Positions 17,743-27,692 are shown, counted from the stretch's first letter. The stretch: DNA of 64,000 nucleotides from an uncultured Halocynthiibacter sp. (GCA_947503035.1 CANNCD010000001.1:930001-994000), one strand, 5' to 3'. Made by a program: numbers and translations. Notes: generated from the letters alone by a model not told the origin.

Positions 17743-20700
17743 CCGGTATAATTGATTGGGCGGCAGAACGCGCCCGTATGATTTTGGCCTTTGTGGCCAT
17801 GACCATCATCGTAGGCATCACCGCCTATGTGTCCCTGCCCAAAGAGGGTGAACCGGATATCGAAATTCCGGCCCTGTTTGTGTCCGTCCCCTTCCCCGGT
17901 ATTTCCGCGGCTGACGCCGAAACGCTTTTGGTGAAACCGATGGAAACCGAACTGTCGGACATCGATGGCATCAAAACCATGTCATCCACCGCCGCCGAAG
18001 GATACGCCGGTGTTGCGCTTGAATTTGAATTCGGTTGGGACAAGGCCGAAGTCATCGCCGATGTGCGCGACAAAATGAACACCGTCGAGGCCCAGTTCCC
18101 CGAGGGCGCCGACAAATATTCGATCAACGAGATCAACTTTTCCGAATTTCCGATCATCATTGTGAACCTGTCTGGCGCTGTGCCGGAACGCACCTTGGTG
18201 CAGCTGGCCAAGGATTTGCAGGATCGGATCGAAGGCATCGACGCCGTCCTTGAGGCCGGTTTGGCCGGTCAACGCGACGAGATGGTCGAGGTCCTGATCG
18301 ATCCGCTTCGTCTTGAGGCCTATAACGTCACCGCGATTGAATTGATCGAAGTGGTGCAGAACAACAACCAACTGATTGCCGCCGGTGAAATCGAAACGCC
18401 GAACGGTACATTTGCGGTGAAAATCCCGTCGTCGTTTGACGAACCACAGGACATTTATAACCTGCCGGTGAAAACCAATGGCGACCGCGTTGTGACCCTT
18501 GGCGATCTGGCGGAAATCCGTCTGACGTTTGAGGATCGCGTCGGCACCGCACGGTTCAACGGTGAAAAAACCGTCGCCATTCAGGTGGTGAAACGCAAAG
18601 GGTTCAACGTCATCGACACCGCCGACGCGGTGCGCGAAGCCGTCGCCGCAGAACGCGCCACATGGCCGCAATCCATCCAAGACGCGGTGAATGTGGGCAC
18701 GTCGAACGACCAATCCCGCGAAGTGAAATCCATGGTGCAACAGTTGCAGGGCTCGGTCCTTACGGCGGTTGCGCTTGTGTTTATCGTGGTGCTTGCCGCG
18801 CTTGGCACACGGTCCGCCCTGTTGGTGGGCTTTGCCATTCCGACGTCTTTTCTCCTCGCGTTCATCATGCTTGGTCTTATGGGGGTCAGCATCTCGAACA
18901 TCGTGATGTTCGGTCTGATCTTGGCCGTGGGGATGTTGGTGGACGGCGCGATCGTTGTGGTCGAATATGCCGACCGCCGCATATCCGAGGGCGTCGGCCC
19001 CATGCACGCCTTTACCGAGGCCGCGAAACGCATGTTCTGGCCAATCATCAGTTCCACCGCCACCACGCTCTGTGCCTTCATGCCGATGCTGTTCTGGCCC
19101 GGTGTGGCGGGTCAATTCATGGGCATGTTGCCGGTTACATTGATCTTTGTTCTGTCGGCATCCTTGGTCGTCGCGCTGGTTTACCTGCCGGTTGTGGGCG
19201 GTGTATTTGGCCGTGGGTCGCGCACCATCGAACAGGCCTCTGCGAAACTTAAACCACTCCCTTGGTTGATCCGCGCAGCCCTTGTTCCCGTGACGCTTTA
19301 CATCGTGTTCCTTGCGGGGATGCAGCTCTTGAACCCTGAATATCTGCTTGGCGAAGGCACCAGCAACACGGCTGGCATCATCTTTGGTTTGGTCCTGTTC
19401 ATGATCGGTGCGCTTGCGTCATCCGTGACCCTTGGCGCGGCCAAAATTGAGGGCCGAGAAAAACCGATTAAGGCCGGTTATCGTCGCTCTCCCTTTGGCT
19501 GGTTCATCTATGGCATCGCGGGCAACCCCATCATGCCATTGGTGACGGTGGGCGTTGTTGCGACCTTTGTCGTCATGACATTCGGCATCTATGGCAAGAA
19601 CAACTATGGCGTTGAATTCTTTGTCGAAAGCGAACCTGAACAGGCGATCATCTATGTGCGCCAACGGGGCAACCTGTCGCTTGCAGAAAAGGACGAAGCC
19701 GTCAAAAAGGCCGAGGCCGCGATCTTGGGCACCAAGGGCGTGCAGTCCGCCTTTGCCTTTGCGGGCGAAGGGGGGCTCGACTCCAACACCGGTGGTGCAG
19801 AAGGCCCCGCCGACACCATCGGTCAAATTCAGCTTGAACTGATCCCATGGGAGGACCGCGGAAGCGACCCCGAATTGGACGGCAATGCCATTCTGGAACG
19901 GATCAGCGAACGCATTTCCAACATCCCCGGTGTGCGCGCCGAGATCACCGAATTGGTCGGTGGCCCCGCCGCAGGCAAACCCGTGCACCTGCGTCTGTTT
20001 GGCGATGATTGGGCCGAATTGGAAGAGGCCGTAAACATCACCCGCGCCAAGTTCGAAGAGACCCAGGCCGTGGTGGATATCGAAGACACCCTGCCCCTTC
20101 CGGGGATTGATTGGCAGATCGACGTGGACGTCGAAAAGGCCGGTCGTTACGGCGCCAATGTGGCGGCTGTGGGTGGCATGGTGCAGTTGGTCACGCGTGG
20201 TATTTTGCTTGATACCATGCGCGTCGATACATCGGACGAGGAAATTGAAATCCGCGTCCGTCTGCCCGAAGAACACCGCGTCTTGTCCACCTTGGACAGC
20301 CTGCGCGTGCGCACCGTCGGTGGTCTGGTACCGCTGTCGAATTTCATCACCCGCCAACCGGTGCAAAAGCTGGGCGAGATCAATCGTGTTGACCAAAAAC
20401 GTGTCTATGACGTTAAGGCGGGCGTGGCGGCGGATACCGTGACCCTGTCGGACGGCGACGGCGAAACCGTGGCCTTTGTGCGCACCGCCGAAACCGAAGA
20501 AGGCGGCGCATGGGTGGATCGCATCGCCGAGGACGGCCTGACCGTCACGCCGATCAACGCCAACGAACGCATCGCGGTTCTGACCGAGTGGCTCGAGACC
20601 AACCCATTACCCGCGAGCATCGATTGGGAATGGACCGGCGACCAACAGGATCAGGCGGAAACCGGCGCCTTTCTTGGCAAGGCGTTTGGCGCAGCACTTG

Positions 20701-21446
20701 CGATGATGTTCGTGATCCTGTTGGCCCAGTTCAACAGCTTCTATAACTCGGCTCTGGTTCTTGTGGCGGTGGTCATGTCCACGGCGGGTGTGTTGATCGG
20801 GATGTTGGTGTTGAAACAGCCCTTCTCGATGATCATGACCGGCACGGGCGTTGTGGCGCTTGCGGGGATCGTGGTGAACAACAACATCGTGTTGATCGAC
20901 ACCTATCAGGAATACGCACGCTATATGCCGCGGATCGAGGCGATCGTGCGCTCGGCCCAGAACCGTATTCGTCCGGTTCTGTTGACGACAATCACCACAA
21001 TGGCCGGTCTTGCGCCGATGATGTTGGGTCTGTCGCTCGACTTCTTGGGCGGTGGCTATACGGTCAATTCCCCCGCCGCGCTTTGGTGGATCCAATTGGC
21101 GACGGCGGTGGTGTTTGGTCTTGGGATCGCGACGGTTCTGACGCTTGTCTTTACGCCCGCGATGCTGGCGCTTCGGGTCTGGTTGGTGGTGTATCTGCGG
21201 TTCATGGGCCGTCTGGTTGCGCGCATTACAACCGGCAGCCGCAGCACAGCGGCGATGGATTGGAGCCTGAATTCCAAGGCCCGCAAAATCCGTCACCCCG
21301 AACTGATCTGGGACGAACCTGTGGCCGAGACACCCGTTGAAGACGCGGTGGAGACGCCGGTCGCGCCCCCAAGCCCCGAGGTCGTCGACCACACCCCCGA
21401 TGACGAAACCCCGTCCAAGGTGTCCCCCATCAAGGCGGCGGAATAA
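17739..21446 (+). CDS. RND-family efflux pump permease
   Basis: This 1235-residue proton-driven RND exporter starts with GTG. It has a first helix, a periplasmic porter domain starting at VSLPKEGEPDIEIP, a first transmembrane block with GMLVDGAIVVVEYADRR, and a second with VVNNNIVLIDTYQEY. It is about 190 residues longer than typical RND pumps. The excess is an extra hydrophobic segment around residues 500-590 (after FGRGSRTIEQ) and a charged, proline-rich C-terminal tail (about 75 residues) in the cytoplasm. It is coupled to the adaptor upstream. A drug or hydrophobic-compound role is inferred from family only. Confidence 0.92.
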   Translation: MTGIIDWAAERARMILAFVAMTIIVGITAYVSLPKEGEPDIEIPALFVSVPFPGISAADAETLLVKPMETELSDIDGIKTMSSTAAEGYAGVALEFEFGWDKAEVIADVRDKMNTVEAQFPEGADKYSINEINFSEFPIIIVNLSGAVPERTLVQLAKDLQDRIEGIDAVLEAGLAGQRDEMVEVLIDPLRLEAYNVTAIELIEVVQNNNQLIAAGEIETPNGTFAVKIPSSFDEPQDIYNLPVKTNGDRVVTLGDLAEIRLTFEDRVGTARFNGEKTVAIQVVKRKGFNVIDTADAVREAVAAERATWPQSIQDAVNVGTSNDQSREVKSMVQQLQGSVLTAVALVFIVVLAALGTRSALLVGFAIPTSFLLAFIMLGLMGVSISNIVMFGLILAVGMLVDGAIVVVEYADRRISEGVGPMHAFTEAAKRMFWPIISSTATTLCAFMPMLFWPGVAGQFMGMLPVTLIFVLSASLVVALVYLPVVGGVFGRGSRTIEQASAKLKPLPWLIRAALVPVTLYIVFLAGMQLLNPEYLLGEGTSNTAGIIFGLVLFMIGALASSVTLGAAKIEGREKPIKAGYRRSPFGWFIYGIAGNPIMPLVTVGVVATFVVMTFGIYGKNNYGVEFFVESEPEQAIIYVRQRGNLSLAEKDEAVKKAEAAILGTKGVQSAFAFAGEGGLDSNTGGAEGPADTIGQIQLELIPWEDRGSDPELDGNAILERISERISNIPGVRAEITELVGGPAAGKPVHLRLFGDDWAELEEAVNITRAKFEETQAVVDIEDTLPLPGIDWQIDVDVEKAGRYGANVAAVGGMVQLVTRGILLDTMRVDTSDEEIEIRVRLPEEHRVLSTLDSLRVRTVGGLVPLSNFITRQPVQKLGEINRVDQKRVYDVKAGVAADTVTLSDGDGETVAFVRTAETEEGGAWVDRIAEDGLTVTPINANERIAVLTEWLETNPLPASIDWEWTGDQQDQAETGAFLGKAFGAALAMMFVILLAQFNSFYNSALVLVAVVMSTAGVLIGMLVLKQPFSMIMTGTGVVALAGIVVNNNIVLIDTYQEYARYMPRIEAIVRSAQNRIRPVLLTTITTMAGLAPMMLGLSLDFLGGGYTVNSPAALWWIQLATAVVFGLGIATVLTLVFTPAMLALRVWLVVYLRFMGRLVARITTGSRSTAAMDWSLNSKARKIRHPELIWDEPVAETPVEDAVETPVAPPSPEVVDHTPDDETPSKVSPIKAAE

Positions 21447-21458
21447 GCCAAACAAAAA

Positions 21459-21489
21459 GGGCCGGTGGATCAAACCACCGGCCCTTTTT
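21459..21489. terminator. Bidirectional terminator between RND pump and ABC exporter
   Basis: A perfect 10-bp stem (GGGCCGGTGG at 21459-21468, CCACCGGCCC at 21475-21484) with a 6-base loop has TTTTT on the right and AAAAA on the left. It can terminate both convergent genes. Confidence 0.92.
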
Positions 21490-21509
21490 CTGTCTGCGAT
21501 CTCAATGCC

Positions 21510-23333
21510 CTAGGCGGCGTCTTCGCTTTGCTGGCGTTGCCACATGGACGCATATCGTCCGTTTCGGTCAAGCAGTTCCGCGTGGGTTCCCTGTTCGGCG
21601 ATCACCCCGTTTTCCAGCACCACAATCAGGTCCGCATCCACAACCGTTGACAGACGGTGCGCGATGGTGATCACGCTGCGCCCCTGCCCCATATCGCGCA
21701 GGCTGTCCTGAATGTCGCGCTCGGTTTCGCTATCAAGCGCGGATGTCGCCTCGTCCAAGAGGATAATCGGCGGGTTCTTAAGAAGGGTGCGCGCGATGCC
21801 CACCCGTTGTTTTTCACCGCCCGACAATTTCAGCCCACGCTCCCCAACGGTCGTATTGTACCCGTCCGGCAACCCGATGATGAAATCGTGGATTTTCGCG
21901 GCTTTGGCGGCCTCTTCGATCTCGGCGCGGGTCGCAGCAGGACGGCCATAGGCCACGTTATAAAGGATCGTGTCGTTGAACAGCACCGTGTCCTGCGGCA
22001 CCACACCGATCTGATCATGGAGGCTCGCTTGGGTCACGCTGCGCAGGTCTTGGCCGTCAATGGACAGGGCCCCGCCGTTCACATCGTAGAACCGGAACAA
22101 CAGCCGCCCGATGGTCGACTTGCCCGACCCGCTTGGCCCGACAATCGCCACGGTTTTCCCCGCCTCAACCGTCAGGCTGACCCCCTTCAGGATTGGCCGC
22201 GCGGGCTCATAGCCGAAATGCACATCATCCAGCGTCACGGTGCCGCCAGACACCTTGATCGCGGGCGCGTCCTTGGCGTCGACCACCTCGGGGGGCTGTT
22301 CTAACAAATCGAACATTTCGCCCATATCGACAAGCGCCTGCCGGATCTCGCGGTACACCGAACCAAGGAAGTTCAGCGGCATGGTGATCTGGATCATATA
22401 AGCGTTGACCATCACGAAATCGCCCACGGTCAAATCGCCCCGATCCACCCCCATCGCCGCCAGAACCATCACGGCCACAAGGCCCGAGGTGATGAAAAAC
22501 GATTGGCCAAAATTCAGGAACGACAGCGAGTACGCCGTCTTGAGCGCAAATTTCTGATAAGCCGCCATGGATTCATCGTACCGCTCCGCCTCACGTTTTT
22601 CGGCGCCAAAGTATTTCACCGTCTCGAAATTCAACAGGCTGTCGATGGCCTTTTGGTTGGCATCGGTGTCCTGTTCATTCATCTTGCGACGCAGGCGCAC
22701 GCGCCATTCCGTCACCGTGAATGTGAACGCGATATAGGCCAAAATCGTCAGAACAACGGCGGCCAAGTACCAGACATCAAACACAAAAAACAGAACCACA
22801 CAGGTCATAATAAGTTGCAAAAACAACGGGCCGATGGAAAAGATCAGGAACCGAAGCAGGAACTCCACACCTTTGACACCGCGCTCAATAATCCGGCTCA
22901 GACCGCCGGTTTTGCGCGTGATATGATAGCGCATCGAAAGCGCATGCATATGCGTGAACGTTTCAATCGCAAGAGACCGAAGCGCGCGCTGCCCGACGGG
23001 CGCGAACACCGTATCCCGAAGCTGTTGGAACCCAACCTCCATCAGGCGTGACAGCCCATAGACAACCGTCAGGCCCACCGCCCCAATGGCCAAGAGCCAG
23101 CCCGCCGAGGCATCGTCCCCCGCCAAAACATCCACCGCCGCCTTGTAAAAGAACGGGGTGATCATGGTGATGACTTTGGACAAAATCAACAATGTCATGG
23201 CGATGCAGACACGCCGTTTGACCCAGCCAACGCCATCGGGCCATACATAGGGGAGCACCTTTTTCAGGACCCGTTTGGCCTGTCCTTTGGGTTGGTTTTC
23301 GAAATTGGCAGCGGTGATTGTATTGCGGCGCAT
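21510..23333 (-). CDS. Atm1-type ABC exporter (fused permease-ATPase)
   Basis: This 607-residue half-transporter has six membrane helices (about 45-330) and a C-terminal ABC domain with Walker A GPSGSGKST, signature LSGGEKQRVGIAR and Walker B IILLDEATSALD. The N-terminal segment (KVLPYVWPDG), the helix region with LNFGQSFFITSGL and the SLLNFETVKYFGAE motif resemble Atm1/HMT1-type transporters, which export glutathione-linked sulfur or metal compounds. It is therefore closer to Atm1 than to MsbA. It is a single gene, convergent with the RND operon. Confidence 0.9.
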   Translation of the reverse strand: MRRNTITAANFENQPKGQAKRVLKKVLPYVWPDGVGWVKRRVCIAMTLLILSKVITMITPFFYKAAVDVLAGDDASAGWLLAIGAVGLTVVYGLSRLMEVGFQQLRDTVFAPVGQRALRSLAIETFTHMHALSMRYHITRKTGGLSRIIERGVKGVEFLLRFLIFSIGPLFLQLIMTCVVLFFVFDVWYLAAVVLTILAYIAFTFTVTEWRVRLRRKMNEQDTDANQKAIDSLLNFETVKYFGAEKREAERYDESMAAYQKFALKTAYSLSFLNFGQSFFITSGLVAVMVLAAMGVDRGDLTVGDFVMVNAYMIQITMPLNFLGSVYREIRQALVDMGEMFDLLEQPPEVVDAKDAPAIKVSGGTVTLDDVHFGYEPARPILKGVSLTVEAGKTVAIVGPSGSGKSTIGRLLFRFYDVNGGALSIDGQDLRSVTQASLHDQIGVVPQDTVLFNDTILYNVAYGRPAATRAEIEEAAKAAKIHDFIIGLPDGYNTTVGERGLKLSGGEKQRVGIARTLLKNPPIILLDEATSALDSETERDIQDSLRDMGQGRSVITIAHRLSTVVDADLIVVLENGVIAEQGTHAELLDRNGRYASMWQRQQSEDAA

Positions 23334-23417
23334 TGATCTCTCCGGCTTTGCGAATATCGCATGGCGTTTGGGCCACGCTATCGCGCGCAGCCCAAAGTTA
23401 CCAGAAGACCGACGGGT

Positions 23418-24824
23418 TTATTGTGCCGAAACGTTCGGAACCTCGAACACCTGCCCTGGATAGATCAGATCGGGGTTTTTGATGGCGTCTTTGTTGGCGT
23501 CAAAGACCTGCACATAGAGGTCGCCCTGCCCATAGGCATCTTTGGCGATTTTCCACAGGGTAAATCCGGGTTGAACGGTCACCGCCGTCACCCGTGGTGC
23601 GGGGGCCGCGGGCGCTGTGGTTTCGGTGACGGCTTCGGCCACGGTTTCGGTGGGCGCAGGCGTTGGGGGCGTATCAACGACCGGCGTTGGGGTCTCGACC
23701 TCTTCTTTGATCGACGCGGGTTCGGGGGCCGCAGCGGCGGCAACCAGAACGGGGTCCTCGCGTTTGAACGGGGTCTCGAAGCGCGATGTGACTGCGCCGG
23801 TGCCGTCGATTTGATCGACCCGAAGCGTATAGATCCCCGCCGCAACATCCGTCAGCGCAAGCGACCAGTCGCCCGAGGCATCAACCGCGGTTTCGCCGGT
23901 GATGGCATTGTTCAGATACACACGTGCGACGGCATCTGCATCCCCGCGACCGGTCAGGTTCGCGTCGCCATTGTCGCCATAGCTGATGGCATCAATGGTG
24001 ATGTCGCGTGTTGGGGTGGCATCGGCACCTTGAACGATGCGAACACCGTCCGTGTCTGCAATAAGAACGGTTGGGGCGGCAACCGGCGCGGGTGCTGATG
24101 CTTCGACCTCGACTTCGGTTGGGGTTTCGCGTGGTGCGGTTTCTGCGACAACCACTGGTGCGTCATCCGCAGGAACCTCGGCTGGGGTTGGTGTCTCAGA
24201 GACACCTGTTTCTGGTTCGGCTTCGGCCACAGGACCGACATCCGTCGTCACGACCGGTGCGGGTACTTCTTCGTCGGCTGCGGGGGCATCTTCGGCCACC
24301 GCGACCGGTTGTGGTGCGATGATCACTGTTGCATCGGACGGCGTGTCGACACCATCCGCGCGCATCACAAGGGACACGACTTGAGGCGCGGCGCTTGGGG
24401 CGATGGTCGCAAGGGCGACAAAGTTTCCGGTGTTGTCCGCGTCGGTTTTCGCGATCTCATCTTGACCGAGATAGACAAACACCTCTGCGCGAGCCGCAGC
24501 AAGCCCCGCGATAATCGCGCTTCCGTCGGCTTCGACGCGCACCACATCAAATGTGGGCGGGATCGGCGCGGCTGGGGTGACCTCAACCGGCGCGGTTGCG
24601 GTTTCTTCGGGCGGGGTGATTTCCGGTGCTGGCGCGGGGGCAGCTTCGACGACCGTGGGCGCGCTCGGCTGCTCGGCTGGGGCCGCAACAACGGCTGGCG
24701 TTTCGGGTGTGACCACGGGTTCCTGCTGTGAGGTGACATAGACATAGCCCCCGACTGCGACGCCAGCGGCGACCACCCCAGCTGCGATATACGTGCCGGT
24801 TGACCCTGCTCCGAATGTAGACAT
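23418..24824 (-). CDS. LysM-domain envelope protein with long Pro/Ala/Thr-rich region
   Basis: This 468-residue protein has an N-terminal membrane segment (YIAAGVVAAGVAVGGYVYV), a low-complexity stretch rich in Pro, Ala, Val, Glu and Thr, an Ig-like middle (about 275-350) and a C-terminal LysM domain (TLWKIAKDAYGQGDLYVQVFD) that should bind peptidoglycan. GGAAGAG upstream favours the ATG at 24824 over one 9 codons earlier. The family is common in roseobacters. The role is inferred to be envelope tethering; no enzymatic motif is visible. Confidence 0.85.
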   Translation of the reverse strand: MSTFGAGSTGTYIAAGVVAAGVAVGGYVYVTSQQEPVVTPETPAVVAAPAEQPSAPTVVEAAPAPAPEITPPEETATAPVEVTPAAPIPPTFDVVRVEADGSAIIAGLAAARAEVFVYLGQDEIAKTDADNTGNFVALATIAPSAAPQVVSLVMRADGVDTPSDATVIIAPQPVAVAEDAPAADEEVPAPVVTTDVGPVAEAEPETGVSETPTPAEVPADDAPVVVAETAPRETPTEVEVEASAPAPVAAPTVLIADTDGVRIVQGADATPTRDITIDAISYGDNGDANLTGRGDADAVARVYLNNAITGETAVDASGDWSLALTDVAAGIYTLRVDQIDGTGAVTSRFETPFKREDPVLVAAAAAPEPASIKEEVETPTPVVDTPPTPAPTETVAEAVTETTAPAAPAPRVTAVTVQPGFTLWKIAKDAYGQGDLYVQVFDANKDAIKNPDLIYPGQVFEVPNVSAQ

Positions 24825-24932
24825 ATGTCTCTTCCTTTTCCCCAATTTCACGCCGCTTCCCCACGGCGCGCTTGATCGACAATAACAACCTGATTAACAC
24901 GGGTCAAAGAAGCTCTTTTAGAAAGCAACCTT

Positions 24933-25490
24933 ATGACGTCTTATTCTGCATCAATCTGTGTTTTTTGTGGCTCTCGGTCGGGTGCGCGCCCCGAATATGA
25001 GGCAGCCGCCGTGCAAACGGGCGAAATGATTGCCAAAAACGGCTGGCGTTTGGTGTATGGCGCGGGCGACGTCGGGTTGATGGGCACCGTTGCGAATGCA
25101 GCCCAAGACGCGGGCGCGCCGACCTTTGGCGTCATCCCGACGCATCTGTTGGACTGGGAGGTCGGCAAACGCGATCTGACCAATTTCATCATCACCGAGA
25201 ACATGCACGAACGCAAAAAGGTGATGTATATGAACTGTGACGCGATTGTCGTCATGGCCGGTGGCATCGGGTCGCTGGACGAATTTTTCGAGGTTCTCAC
25301 ATGGCGCCAACTGGGCCTGCACACCAAACCGATCTATCTGCTCAATACCAATGGGTACTGGGACAAATTGCAGGGGCTGCTCGACCATATCATCGACGAA
25401 GGGTTCGCCGGGGAAAACATCAAAACCTTCTATGATGTGGTGGATGACGCCGAGGCACTGGCCGCCCGTTTGCGCGCCGATCTGTCCTGA
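24933..25490 (+). CDS. LOG-family protein (TIGR00730)
   Basis: This 185-residue Rossmann-fold protein belongs to the LOG family, members of which release free cytokinin-type bases from nucleotide monophosphates; bacterial homologues also act as nucleotide phosphoribohydrolases. Seen are VFCGSRSGARPEY near the start, the nucleotide loop LVYGAGDVGLMG and the catalytic-region segment AGGIGSLDEFFEVLTWRQLG. That segment departs from the common PGGxGTxxE by A for P and S for T; the Glu is kept. Its 3' end overlaps the convergent rarD gene by 61 bases. Confidence 0.88.
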   Translation: MTSYSASICVFCGSRSGARPEYEAAAVQTGEMIAKNGWRLVYGAGDVGLMGTVANAAQDAGAPTFGVIPTHLLDWEVGKRDLTNFIITENMHERKKVMYMNCDAIVVMAGGIGSLDEFFEVLTWRQLGLHTKPIYLLNTNGYWDKLQGLLDHIIDEGFAGENIKTFYDVVDDAEALAARLRADLS

Positions 25491-26368
25491 CGGATCACCG
25501 CGACGCAATACAAGGCCACCGCGCCCCAGATCATCGGGAATGCGATGGCTTGGACGATGCCGAACGGTTCGCCAAACAGCCAGACGGCGATGAAAAATTG
25601 AATGGTGGGGTTGATGTAAAACGTCACGCCCATCGTCGACATGGACACCCGTTTTGCGCCATATCCGAACAACAATAACGGCACGGATGTCATCGGCCCT
25701 GCCCCGATCAACAGCAACGTGTCACGCCAGTTGGTGCCGAACACCGCCTGTGTTTCGCCGTCGCCAAACACGGTCCAGCCGCCCCAATGCACCCCAATGA
25801 GCCAGCCAATCGCCAGCGGCACCACGATCACAACCTCGGCGGCGACAGTAAGAACGGGACCCGCGGGGATTTGCTTTTTGATCAAGCCATAGATCGCGAA
25901 ACTGACCGCCAGAAACAACGCCAAATAGGGTGCGGTGCCGATCCCGACAGTCATCACAACCACGCCCGCCCCCGCCAGCGCGACGGACAACCATTTGAGC
26001 GGCGACAGCACCTCGCCCAATGCGAACCGGCCCAAAAGGATCGTCAGAATGGGATAGATGTAATAGCCGATGCTGCTCTCGGTGCCTTTGCCGATTTGGG
26101 CGGCAACGATAAAGCCAAGCCAGTTTGAGCTGACCAAAATCGCGGCGACGACAACCATCCAGCGGTGATCACGGATCAGGGCGAACATCTCGCCGACGCG
26201 CCGCTGTCCGCCCAAGACAATCGCGAAAAACACAAAGGACCAGAGCGCGCGGTGGGACAGAACCTCCAAAGGCGGCACATGGGACAACACCTTGTAATAC
26301 ATCAAAGAACTGCCCCAGATCACACAGGTCAGGATGACGATCAAGACGCCTTTGGTGGATTCGGACAT
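25430..26368 (-). CDS. rarD: RarD-type EamA permease
   Basis: This 312-residue protein with ten predicted helices belongs to the drug/metabolite (EamA) superfamily and its RarD subgroup, recognised by the start GVLIVILTCVIWGSSLMYYKVL and the tail motif VTFYINPTIQFFIAVWLFGEP. The historical name chloramphenicol-sensitive protein is not evidence of resistance; transported substrate is unknown. The start at 26368 (GAAGG upstream) is preferred to an ATG 19 codons earlier. The last 61 bases are antisense to the LOG gene. Confidence 0.88.
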   Translation of the reverse strand: MSESTKGVLIVILTCVIWGSSLMYYKVLSHVPPLEVLSHRALWSFVFFAIVLGGQRRVGEMFALIRDHRWMVVVAAILVSSNWLGFIVAAQIGKGTESSIGYYIYPILTILLGRFALGEVLSPLKWLSVALAGAGVVVMTVGIGTAPYLALFLAVSFAIYGLIKKQIPAGPVLTVAAEVVIVVPLAIGWLIGVHWGGWTVFGDGETQAVFGTNWRDTLLLIGAGPMTSVPLLLFGYGAKRVSMSTMGVTFYINPTIQFFIAVWLFGEPFGIVQAIAFPMIWGAVALYCVAVIRQDRSARKRAASASASSTTS

Positions 26369-26480
26369 AGCAGGACCTTCTTTTTTGCCAGACTTTGACG
26401 CCATGTATGGCAGACTGCAAATCAATAGTTGTGATGCGATGAATCACAACAGGTTTTCATGCGCCACGATGATCCGCCAT

Positions 26481-26510
26481 ACAAAAAGGGCGCCTCGATG
26501 GGCGCCCTTT
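26481..26510 (-). terminator. Terminator of sodB
   Basis: A perfect 10-bp stem (26485-26494 with 26501-26510, core GGCGCC) has a 6-base loop. On the minus strand it is followed by TTTTTGT. It lies 25 bases after the sodB stop. Confidence 0.9.
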
Positions 26511-26534
26511 GGATTAGCAATATAAGACCGCGTC

Positions 26535-27137
26535 TTAGCCAAGACGGGATGCAACATTTTCCCAGTCAACAAGGTTGTCGAGGAAGTTTGTAAGGTAAAC
26601 AGGACGCTTGTTGCGGAAATCGATGTAGTAGGAGTGCTCCCAAACATCACAACCAAGAAGCGCAGTCTGACCAAAGCAAAGTGGGTTCACACCGTTTTCG
26701 GTCTTGGTGACTTTAAGGCCACCGTCGGTGTCTTTGACAAGCCATGCCCAACCGGAACCGAACTGGCCCGCGCCTGCTGCTGCGAATTGTTTTTTGAATT
26801 CGTCAACGGAACCGAATGATTCAACGATTGCATTTTCAAGCTCGCCTGGCATTGCGGTCTTGTTTGGGCCCATCATCTTCCAGAATTCGTTGTGGTTCCA
26901 CAGCTGGGAGATGTTGTTGAAGATGCCGTTTTGCGCAACAGAAGTCGCGTCATAGGTGCCAACAATGATCTCTTCGAGGGTCTTGCCGTCCCATTCTGTG
27001 CCTTTGATCAGCGCATTGCCGTTTGTCACATATGCGTTGTGGTGCAGGTCGTGGTGGAATTCCAATGTTTCCGCAGACATGCCGTGTGCCGCAAGCGCGT
27101 CGTGTGCATATGGTAGATCAGGAAGTTCAAAAGCCAT
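26535..27137 (-). CDS. sodB: Iron superoxide dismutase
   Basis: This 200-residue Fe/Mn-family superoxide dismutase converts superoxide to peroxide in the cytoplasm. Metal ligands are visible in order: the His of LEFHHDLHHNAY, the His of SQLWNHNEFWK, and Asp and His of CDVWEHSYY. GAGQFGSGWAWLV and the overall pattern favour iron over manganese. A clean ribosome site lies upstream of MAFELPDLPYAHDAL. It is monocistronic with its own terminator. Confidence 0.97.
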   Translation of the reverse strand: MAFELPDLPYAHDALAAHGMSAETLEFHHDLHHNAYVTNGNALIKGTEWDGKTLEEIIVGTYDATSVAQNGIFNNISQLWNHNEFWKMMGPNKTAMPGELENAIVESFGSVDEFKKQFAAAGAGQFGSGWAWLVKDTDGGLKVTKTENGVNPLCFGQTALLGCDVWEHSYYIDFRNKRPVYLTNFLDNLVDWENVASRLG

Positions 27138-27283
27138 GGTAAGGCCCCCTATTGTTGATTAATTGAGTTGGGATATACATGCGCACCCACCCCTCGAAGG
27201 TCAAGAGAAATGGGTGATTTTTCGGTCAATTCGGTTGTGAAACTCTGTCGCTGGTGGTTTATTGGCCCCAAGCGCGGTCGCGA

Positions 27284-27625
27284 CTAGACGGCGAAATAGA
27301 AAATATAGATCCGTTCCACCAACACCTTGGCGCCCACGGCCAGAACCGCGCCCAGAAACGCCATACCAACCCAGCCAAGCCATTTATAGGTGGTGTTGGA
27401 TTGGATCGACCGCCAATACGGAAACACCAAAAGCGCGGTCAGCAACAAGGTCCCGCCCAGCAAAACGGTGTTAAACAACGGGATATCAAGACCGGCTAAC
27501 ATGCCCTTGCTGCGCAGTGTGTTCACGTTCCAAAGAACAACCGCCCCCGCCAGCTGTGGCACAAGCCACGCCGCGATGAACATGATGGCAGGATGCAGAT
27601 TGCCCGAAAGGTATTTGTTGAACAT
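27284..27625 (-). CDS. Small membrane protein, unknown
   Basis: This 113-residue protein has three or four hydrophobic segments (IMFIAAWLVPQLAGAVVLW, TVLLGGTLLLTALLVFPYW, WVGMAFLGAVLAVGAKVLV). I recognise no domain. A GAGGACC ribosome site lies upstream of the ATG. It shares strand and membrane character with the 27693-28067 gene, 67 bases upstream, so they may form a pair. The rest of the space before sodB (27138-27283) shows nothing. Confidence 0.65.
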   Translation of the reverse strand: MFNKYLSGNLHPAIMFIAAWLVPQLAGAVVLWNVNTLRSKGMLAGLDIPLFNTVLLGGTLLLTALLVFPYWRSIQSNTTYKWLGWVGMAFLGAVLAVGAKVLVERIYIFYFAV

Positions 27626-27692
27626 GGTCGGTCCTCGTTTTTCCGCGCAGCATATCGCCGCCCCGCCCGACCAGCAAGCGTATGTTCAGACC

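Noticed and set aside
17982-19115. 377-codon minus-strand frame inside the RND pump
   Set aside because: His/Arg-rich antisense translation with no recognisable domain; the plus strand is clearly an RND pump.
25430-26368. Chloramphenicol resistance gene
   Set aside because: The RarD family name is historical. The sequence shows only an EamA permease and gives no evidence of drug resistance.
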